Source: Phoronis ovalis (lineage: Eukaryota > Phoronida > Phoronidae). From it: a DNA stretch of 13,761 nt. The position numbers and the translations under genes were made by a program. The notes beneath the pieces are model-generated. The model made no database searches. It was not told where the DNA came from and saw only the letters and a list, made by a program, of their open reading frames with translations. The DNA lies in assembly GCA_028565635.1 (NCBI GenBank), contig JAOXYB010036251.1, forward strand, positions 1-13,761, in the 5' to 3' direction. Below, in pieces: positions 11,101-13,761 of this stretch (position 1 is the first letter of the stretch; each line of letters opens with the position of its first letter).

Positions 11101-13600
11101 GTAATTAAAACATTACATATTTATCAAGGAGTTTTTGACAATAATTATTAGACACTATAAAAAATAGTTAGATGCTACATAATTGCATTTAGGTGCTATT
11201 CGTACTATTAATTGTTAGGTGCTACAAATTCATTCGGTACAAGATTTGCCATCCATACTAAAACTTCTAAGAGCTAAAATCTGTAGGACCTACAACCTCT
11301 AGGAGCTGCAGACTTTTGCTGGGACCTAAGAACTTATTAGTAGATTCTAGGAGCTACAATCGATCATTGATATAGTTTATGGGTCAGTTAGGAGCAAAGT
11401 GACCTACATAAAAGAAGTGATCTGCACATGCAGCAATGCAGTTCATAACATCATTCCAGGTCACTTAGCTCACAACTAACCTCTGACCCTTATCGACACT
11501 TGATTAGCTCCTAGAAGTTTCAGACATTTACAATTTGCAGCTCCTAGAACTTTCTCAATTCAACAAATTTTAGGTCCTAGGAGTGGATAGGTCCTAAAAG
11601 TTTTTAGCACATATGTCTATAGCTCCTAGCAATGAATTTGTAGCTACTAGCTAGAATTTTGTAGGTCCTAGAAATCATTTTTAGCATCTAATGATTATTG
11701 TCCAAAAACCGCTTGGAACATAGTACCCCAATTTGGTTACTTACTAACACAACTATGGTTTAACCTAAGAGTATCTCCAGGGAGCAAGCCTGTTTCTGCT
11801 TCTGGAATGTAGAATGAGCTTGTTCCATTTTCAGTGTACAACACATAGTCCTCTTGGTCACACATGCAATAGTATGAGCCATTAGTATTTTTACACTGTT
11901 GGTCACAGCCTCCAATATTTCTGTCACATTCATCAATATCTGAAGAAAAAAAACTGATACAACAACTATATGGCTTCCAACTTTGCCATAATAATTAAGG
12001 CAATGCATTAATTAAACTCTAGAGCATAAATAAGAATAAATGGGATACAAAACAACCAATTTTTAATCGAGTTCTTTTTCTACAAAATTTTGTTCTATAT
12101 TTTACACCTTAATTACTGTTGTGGCTGTGAAAAAGCAACATTGAAACAAGTTGTCTGCAGTGCAGGCAGATCCCCATACCATTACACTGATTCATGAATA
12201 TTGGCAATATGGTTTGTAGGCAGGCAGTGCAAATTTTGAAGCATGTCTGAATTGGTAGAAGTCATTCTTAGAATCCTAATAGGTTCAAGTACTTCCAAAC
12301 GTCAAAGGTATTTCTTATTGTACATTCATGAATGCACCTTCTAATCGTCCAGTGAGTGCTTCATCTTTCTGGAAAGTGGTAAAACGTGATGTGCCTCCTC
12401 AAGAACAAACATGGCCGCTAATTGGCCACTTGGAAGTAGTCCAGGTCACATTTTGTACCTAACTTGTACTTTGACCCCGGTACTGAATATGAAGCTAATC
12501 AGTTAAAAACTGAAGCTGTTATTGGGATGTACAATCTCAAGAACAAATACGGTCATCTTAGAAGTGAACAAGATAAAATTACCTTTGACCTGTAGTTTGA
12601 CCTGTATTTACCCCGTACCAAATATGAAGCTGATCAAATAAAAATTAAATTAGATATTGCGAGTAAAAAGTCTTACGTACAACAAAAATGTCAAAAATTC
12701 CTATTGCCACTTGACCTACTTTTCAAGGTCATTATAAATTTCAGGTAGCCTTATTAACTTCACCAACCTATGGCCTTAATGAATCTACCTTCAAATTGTC
12801 CAGTCAAAGCTTTGAAGTGATCTAGGTAAAAAAATTACCAGTCCTGTACATTGACATGTATTTAACCTGTATGGAATATGAAGCTGATCGGACATAAACT
12901 GAAACAGTTATTGTGATATAAAGAAAGTATTATGCACAATGAAGATTCAGATCAGTGTTTGACTCATTTTTCAAGGTCATTCTAAAATGACCTTTGTGAA
13001 TCCACCTTTGAATCATCCAATCAATGTTTTGTCTTCCCAAAATGGGTGCAACATAACATATGCTCTGTCCAGAACAAACATGGTTACCAGTCGGCCATAT
13101 TGGATTTAATCAAGGTCAAATTACAAGCAACATGCACTGACCTGTATTTACCCTGTACTGAATATGAAGCTGATCGGGTACAAACAGAAGCTGTTATTAC
13201 AAGAGAAAAAAGTGTTACGGATGTTCAAAATCTAAAAATGTCATGAAATTTTCATAAAATATAGTTTTACATGCAATTACAGGTCAAAAATTTCCTTCGA
13301 CAATCCAAAAATCTCATCTTTAATTTGTATCTGAATCTCTCAAATATTTAATAAGTAGCCATCTTTATTTGGATTCCTTGAATGTCTAATAAGTATAGCC
13401 ATATTTAAATTAGTGTGTAGTAATGGGCATAAAAAAGAAATTCATGAAGTGTGCGGGTTTGTGACTTAACTAACCATTACAAGAAGATCCATCAGTATCC
13501 AACTTATATCCATCTCGACAGAAACATTTGTAGGAGCCAATAAGGTTTTCACACATATCGTGTTCACACTCACAAGCACCGATTTTAGGTTCAACTAGAT
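1900..13600 (-). CDS. Partial multi-exon gene for an SVEP1-like EGF/sushi/HYR mosaic protein
   Basis: Nine internal exons were found by translating the minus strand and matching cysteine patterns: EGF, EGF, CCP, CCP, CCP, CCP, HYR, HYR, six-Cys CCP. All are bounded by AG acceptors and GT donors, all are phase 1-1, and together they encode 591 codons. Joining them in order leaves the frame open; the split codons give Asp, Lys, Val, Val, Gly, Asp, Glu and Gly. Such proteins are extracellular adhesion or recognition molecules with disulphide-bonded modules. The CCP-HYR-HYR-CCP block is the arrangement known in SVEP1, but the upstream cbEGF pair means orthology cannot be claimed. The first and last exons lie outside the window, so start, signal peptide, membrane anchor and promoter are unseen. 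About 18 N-glycosylation sequons are spread over seven of the nine modules. I am confident of the domain classes and less sure of the family name. Confidence 0.88.
2101..2836 (-). other. Intron, 736 bp
   Basis: It separates HYR 2 from CCP 5 and has a GT-AG phase 1 junction. Apart from two nearby TCTAGCTAG/ACTAGCTAG motifs (about 2572-2625) nothing structured was seen. Confidence 0.8.
2837..3085 (-). CDS. Exon: HYR-like domain 2 (diverged)
   Basis: This 249-bp exon encodes 83 residues. The acceptor is GATATTTTTTAG and the donor GTAATG begins at 2836; both ends are phase 1. The domain opens with VDPPVVNC as expected for HYR and keeps two cysteines (VNC and DSC). It has lost the central ATDNSG motif (here AGPYDYHPSNLSLEY), and the D-x-x-GN-x-x-x-C end is reduced to NSLGEQDSCVND. 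Length, position directly after a clear HYR and the opening motif support the call. NLS and NGT are potential glycosylation sites. Read-through upstream of 3085 looks like a hydrophobic leader but is intron. Confidence 0.86.
3086..3593 (-). other. Intron, 508 bp
   Basis: The shortest complete intron here, between HYR 1 and HYR 2. It is AT-rich with no recognisable repeat or exon. Confidence 0.8.
3594..3839 (-). CDS. Exon: HYR (hyalin repeat) domain 1
   Basis: This 246-bp exon encodes an 82-residue HYR module. The acceptor is TTTTTTATTTAG and the donor GTAAGC begins at 3593. The sequence shows all the main HYR landmarks: D-VTPPTF, NCP, a central ATDNSGFVNVTL, then FDLDGNSGYCNVTFEV. HYR domains are immunoglobulin-like folds related to FN3 domains, usually found next to CCPs and thought to mediate adhesion. 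NYT and two NVT sites may be glycosylated. It is the more canonical of the two HYR domains. Confidence 0.94.
3840..4483 (-). other. Intron, 644 bp
   Basis: It lies between CCP 4 and HYR 1. It is AT-rich with a short T run at 3957-3965. No repeat or extra exon was seen; an open frame on the plus strand from 4321 mostly overlaps CCP 4 antisense and is a shadow. Confidence 0.78.
4484..4672 (-). CDS. Exon: sushi/CCP domain 4
   Basis: This 189-bp exon encodes a 63-residue CCP. It has no internal methionine and is easily missed in start-to-stop searches. The acceptor is TTGTTTAAG (4675-4673) and the donor GTACGT begins at 4483. Cysteines lie in ETC, FTC, LQC and PEC, with tryptophan in VDWDRQIPEC and an early QDPGTPAG motif typical of CCPs. 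No N-glycosylation sequon is present, unlike most neighbouring modules. The split codon with the next exon is G|AT, giving the aspartate that starts the HYR domain. The acceptor's pyrimidine tract is weak. Confidence 0.92.
5499..5854. mobile_element. 356-bp MITE with internal minisatellite
   Basis: The left end CCCAGGAGGGCACTTACATA pairs with the reverse complement of the right end, CCCAGGGGGTACTGACCATA. The 8 bp on each side are AGCTCTAT (5491-5498) and TGCTCTAC (5855-5862), agreeing at 6 of 8 positions. This fits an 8-bp target duplication of hAT type that has since diverged. The inside is a degenerate array around aaaaatgggtcc, described separately. There is no coding capacity. Confidence 0.6.
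5545..5797. repeat. Degenerate minisatellite, aaaaatgggtccattttt-type units
   Basis: The core 'aaaatgggtcc' recurs at about 5545, 5597, 5650 (as attggtctcc), 5722, 5754 and 5786, each followed by a T run and then a gaaaccgaaatccct-type segment. Spacing is irregular, roughly 52, 53, 72, 32 and 32 bp, suggesting units of about 32 bp that gained insertions. It fills most of the MITE interior. Confidence 0.65.
6240..6416 (-). CDS. Exon: sushi/CCP domain 3
   Basis: This 177-bp exon encodes a canonical 59-residue CCP. The acceptor is CCATTTTAG and the donor GTAAAT begins at 6239, with phase 1 ends. Cysteines are in IDC, VNC, VRC and IRC; tryptophan is in GHWDYGNIRC. NNT, NCT and NSS are potential N-glycosylation sites, the NCT overlapping the second cysteine. 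Open sequence upstream of the acceptor is intron read-through (it contains a short tandem repeat) and not part of the protein. It follows CCP 2 after a 2533-bp intron, the longest complete one here. Confidence 0.92.
6505..6546. repeat. Two-copy 21-bp tandem repeat
   Basis: Two adjacent units, acagaaatggcaaattctac and acagaaatagcaaattctgt, lie about 90 bp upstream of the CCP 3 acceptor, within the intron. They create open read-through in front of the exon but are not coding. Confidence 0.6.
7305..7560 (-). repeat. Triplicated repeat, inverted copy
   Basis: Its reverse complement matches the two copies at 7583-7785 and 7880-8157 through shared blocks: caaaatattt, ataaaactggaagtgagc, ggaatctgtgaac, tttttgaacattttga, agctctagattcaaattc and atcaatattgttggaaat. 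With the next copy it forms a hairpin centred on the T run at 7562-7572. Confidence 0.68.
7583..7785 (+). repeat. Triplicated repeat, direct copy 1
   Basis: It shares with the copy at 7880-8157 the ordered blocks agatggttatcataaaa, tttttgaacattttgat, ttatccccagctccacattc, atcaatattactggaaat and ttgttacttggcaaca. It lacks the internal segment (caccactaacttttgcaaaa) that copy 2 and the inverted copy keep, so it is a deletion derivative. Confidence 0.65.
7880..8157 (+). repeat. Triplicated repeat, direct copy 2 (longest)
   Basis: The most complete copy. Its minus strand carries a 78-codon open frame (7872-8108). A similar reading, interrupted by a stop, can be made from the inverted copy (residues like KKCLH, FKKSNLL and FFAHFQFYGNPF against FFAYFCFYDNHL). 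This may reflect an old coding segment of a mobile element, but I recognise no protein family. Confidence 0.6.
8950..9159 (-). CDS. Exon: sushi/CCP-like domain 2, no tryptophan
   Basis: This 210-bp exon encodes a 70-residue module bounded by TTGTAACAG and GTAATT; both ends are phase 1. Cysteines lie in ATC, NYTC, RQC and IDC, which is CCP-like spacing. The hallmark tryptophan between Cys3 and Cys4 is absent: the stretch reads CLYDKETDEYKLTGDQIDC, with tyrosine near the expected place. The Cys1-Cys2 segment is proline-rich (DPVYPAPDALNPP) and longer than usual. NST and NYT are potential glycosylation sites. It is the least canonical CCP in this stretch. Length, cysteine count, phase and position between two clear CCPs support the call. 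Confidence 0.8.
9361..9368. repeat. Target-site duplication, left copy (gtgtaaac)
   Basis: The octamer gtgtaaac directly abuts the CACAGGG terminus of the foldback element. It is identical to the copy at 10376-10383. Confidence 0.85.
9369..10375. mobile_element. 1007-bp foldback (hairpin) transposon with 8-bp target duplication
   Basis: Almost the whole element is one inverted repeat. The left arm (9369 to about 9851) matches the reverse complement of the right arm (about 9869 to 10375), including 20-base identical runs such as accagaacaactcttaacac (9645-9664 and 10058-10077). The loop is only about 17 bp. The ends read CACAGGG and CCCTGTG. They are flanked on both sides by the identical 8-mer gtgtaaac (9361-9368 and 10376-10383), a target duplication of hAT-like size. 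The arms differ by scattered substitutions and small indels, so the insertion is not brand new or the arms diverged before insertion. Open frames inside it (for example 9666-9887, minus) cross the palindrome centre and resemble no transposase. It is probably non-autonomous. Confidence 0.88.
10376..10383. repeat. Target-site duplication, right copy (gtgtaaac)
   Basis: The octamer gtgtaaac directly follows the CCCTGTG terminus. Only 14 bases separate it from the splice donor GT (10398-10397, read on the minus strand) of the CCP 1 exon. Confidence 0.85.
10399..10578 (-). CDS. Exon: sushi/CCP domain 1
   Basis: This 180-bp exon encodes a complete 60-residue CCP module. The acceptor is CATTATAG (10580-10579) and the donor GTATGC begins at 10398. 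Cysteines occur in KQC, LWC, LTC and PNC, with the conserved tryptophan in GTWSSDMPNC and a GYVING turn between Cys2 and Cys3. CCP modules form small beta-sandwiches used in protein-protein recognition. NIT, NDT and NGS are potential N-glycosylation sites. The donor is unusual in context: a 1-kb foldback transposon begins about 15 bp further into the intron, so sequence downstream of the 5' splice site has been replaced. Confidence 0.93.
10579..11744 (-). other. Intron, 1166 bp
   Basis: It lies between EGF-2 and CCP 1. It contains the foldback element at 11131-11709. The stretch 10579-11130 has a plus-strand open frame (10609-10836) resembling nothing known to me, and is otherwise plain. Confidence 0.78.
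11131..11709. mobile_element. 579-bp foldback element built of TAGGAGCTA-type motifs
   Basis: The ends are inverted: gtttttgacaataattatta (11131-11150) pairs with the reverse complement of 11690-11709, gtttttggacaataatcatt. Inside, the left half carries mainly TAGGAGCT-type motifs (near 11217, 11300, 11347, 11389). The right half carries mainly the inverse AGCTCCTA/AGGTCCTA type (near 11505, 11538, 11571, 11590, 11621, 11661). The centre has caaagtgacct facing aggtcacttag around 11395-11470. The whole can fold into an imperfect hairpin. No clear target duplication was seen, so the exact ends and superfamily are open. Confidence 0.65.
11745..11939 (-). CDS. Exon: EGF-like domain 2 (calcium-binding, extended last loop)
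   Basis: This 195-bp exon encodes 65 residues. The acceptor is a strong pyrimidine tract ending CTTCAG; the donor is GTAAGT at 11744. The split codon GAT completes D-IDEC, the calcium-binding EGF signature, followed by DRNIGGC, DQQC and NGSYYCMC. The fifth-to-sixth cysteine loop is far longer than the usual dozen or so residues. It runs from CDQEDYVLYTENGT through SSFYIPEAETG and LLPGDTLRLN to HSCV. The insertion is within the exon and in frame, so it is a real part of the domain and not a misread intron. NGS, NGT and NHS are potential glycosylation sites. An overlapping open frame in another register (11760-12008) is a shadow. The exon sits between EGF-1 and the first CCP. Confidence 0.9.
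11940..13474 (-). other. Intron, 1535 bp
   Basis: It lies between EGF-1 and EGF-2. The stretch 12340-13215 is the diverged repeat array below; 11940-12340 and 13215-13474 show nothing recognisable. Confidence 0.78.
12340..13215 (+). repeat. Diverged tandem repeat array (tgacctgtattta...aatatgaagctgat)
   Basis: The core aatatgaagct occurs at 12486, 12621, 12875 and 13161. It is preceded by tgacctgtatttaccctgta-like sequence and followed by aaactgaagctgttatt-like sequence. Longer flanks also repeat: aatcgtccagtgagtgctt near 12344 against aatcatccaatcaatgttt near 13012, agaacaaacatgg near 12401 and 13070, and tcaaggtcatt near 12724 and 12972. Spacings of 135, 254 and 286 bp suggest a unit of about 280 bp with a truncated second copy. 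The phrase EYEADR can be read in several copies, but frames are broken. Its class is unknown. Confidence 0.68.
13475..13600 (-). CDS. Exon: EGF-like domain 1 (calcium-binding type, atypical Cys spacing)
   Basis: This 126-bp exon encodes a 42-residue EGF module. The acceptor is TTTTACAG before 13600 and the donor is GTTAGT from 13474; both ends are phase 1. It begins with LVEPKIGACEC and then shows the classic CENLIGSYKCFC followed by a GYKLDTDGSSC tail. Six cysteines are present, and the GSY aromatic and GY turn are those of cbEGF domains. The usual D-x-D/N-E-C start is altered: proline stands where the first cysteine normally lies, and a cysteine instead comes two residues before the second, giving C-E-C. 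A GTAATG inside the last codons is a possible alternative donor, but using it would break up the sixth cysteine codon. The module probably binds calcium weakly or differently. Confidence 0.87.
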
Positions 13601-13761
13601 CTGTAAAATTAAAGACAAAGTTATAAGGCCCATTCACACCTAACACTTAGAGCGCTTCACAATAGAGCGCTCTATAATAAAGTGCTTCAGCCTCTAATGT
13701 GTATGCTAATAATTCGCTTCAAGGGCATTAAAATAAAGCGCTTCAAGCAAAAATTAATATA
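13601..13761 (-). other. Intron upstream of EGF-1 (5' part not in window)
   Basis: It ends in the TTTTACAG acceptor at 13601. Nearly all of the visible part is the transposon end beginning at 13627. Confidence 0.75.
13627..13761. mobile_element. End of a Harbinger-like element, cut by the window edge
   Basis: The sequence ggcccattcacacctaacac directly follows TAA (13624-13626). That is the usual form of a PIF/Harbinger or MITE terminus with its 3-bp target duplication. Inside, AGCGCTTC-type motifs recur (gagcgcttca, gagcgctcta, aagtgcttca, ttcgcttcaa, aagcgcttcaa). The other end lies beyond 13761, so size and identity cannot be judged. Confidence 0.5.

Noticed and set aside
11760-12008. 82-codon minus-strand open frame over EGF-2
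   Set aside because: It is out of register with the DIDEC cbEGF frame and runs through the splice acceptor into intron; it is a shadow.

Overview
The window is eukaryotic: AT-rich, intron-rich DNA carrying the middle of one large gene on the minus strand. No bacterial-type gene and no complete gene is present. Exon domain types, long introns full of small foldback elements, and dispersed repeats rich in 'ggtca' and 'tgacctgtattta' motifs suggest an invertebrate animal, most likely a mollusc such as a bivalve. The taxon is an inference from general character, not from a diagnostic marker.

The gene runs from high to low coordinates. Nine internal exons are recognisable by translation and GT-AG junctions: EGF-1 (13475-13600), EGF-2 (11745-11939), four sushi/CCP exons (10399-10578, 8950-9159, 6240-6416, 4484-4672), two HYR exons (3594-3839, 2837-3085) and a six-cysteine CCP (1900-2100). 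Together they make 1773 bp, or 591 codons. Every junction is phase 1. All eight internal joins stay open and give sensible split codons, for example G|AT = Asp before IDEC and before VTPP. The product should be a secreted or cell-surface, heavily N-glycosylated mosaic protein of the SVEP1-like (sushi/HYR/EGF) class. Neither the signal peptide nor the C terminus lies in the window.

The introns hold most of the sequence and are a museum of mobile-element debris. They contain a Harbinger-like element (731-1456) apparently nested in an older inverted-repeat element (about 511-1730), and a 356-bp MITE with an internal minisatellite and near-matching 8-bp flanks (5499-5854). They also contain a triplicated repeat with one inverted copy (7305-8157) and a 1007-bp foldback element with a perfect 8-bp target duplication (9369-10375). 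The rest are a 579-bp foldback built of TAGGAGCTA/TAGCTCCTA-type motifs (11131-11709), a diverged repeat array (about 12340-13215), and the cut-off end of another Harbinger-like element (from 13627).

The most striking object is the 1007-bp hairpin. Its edge lies about 15 bp inside the intron from a CCP exon's splice donor, so the primary transcript should contain a long double-stranded stem next to that exon.
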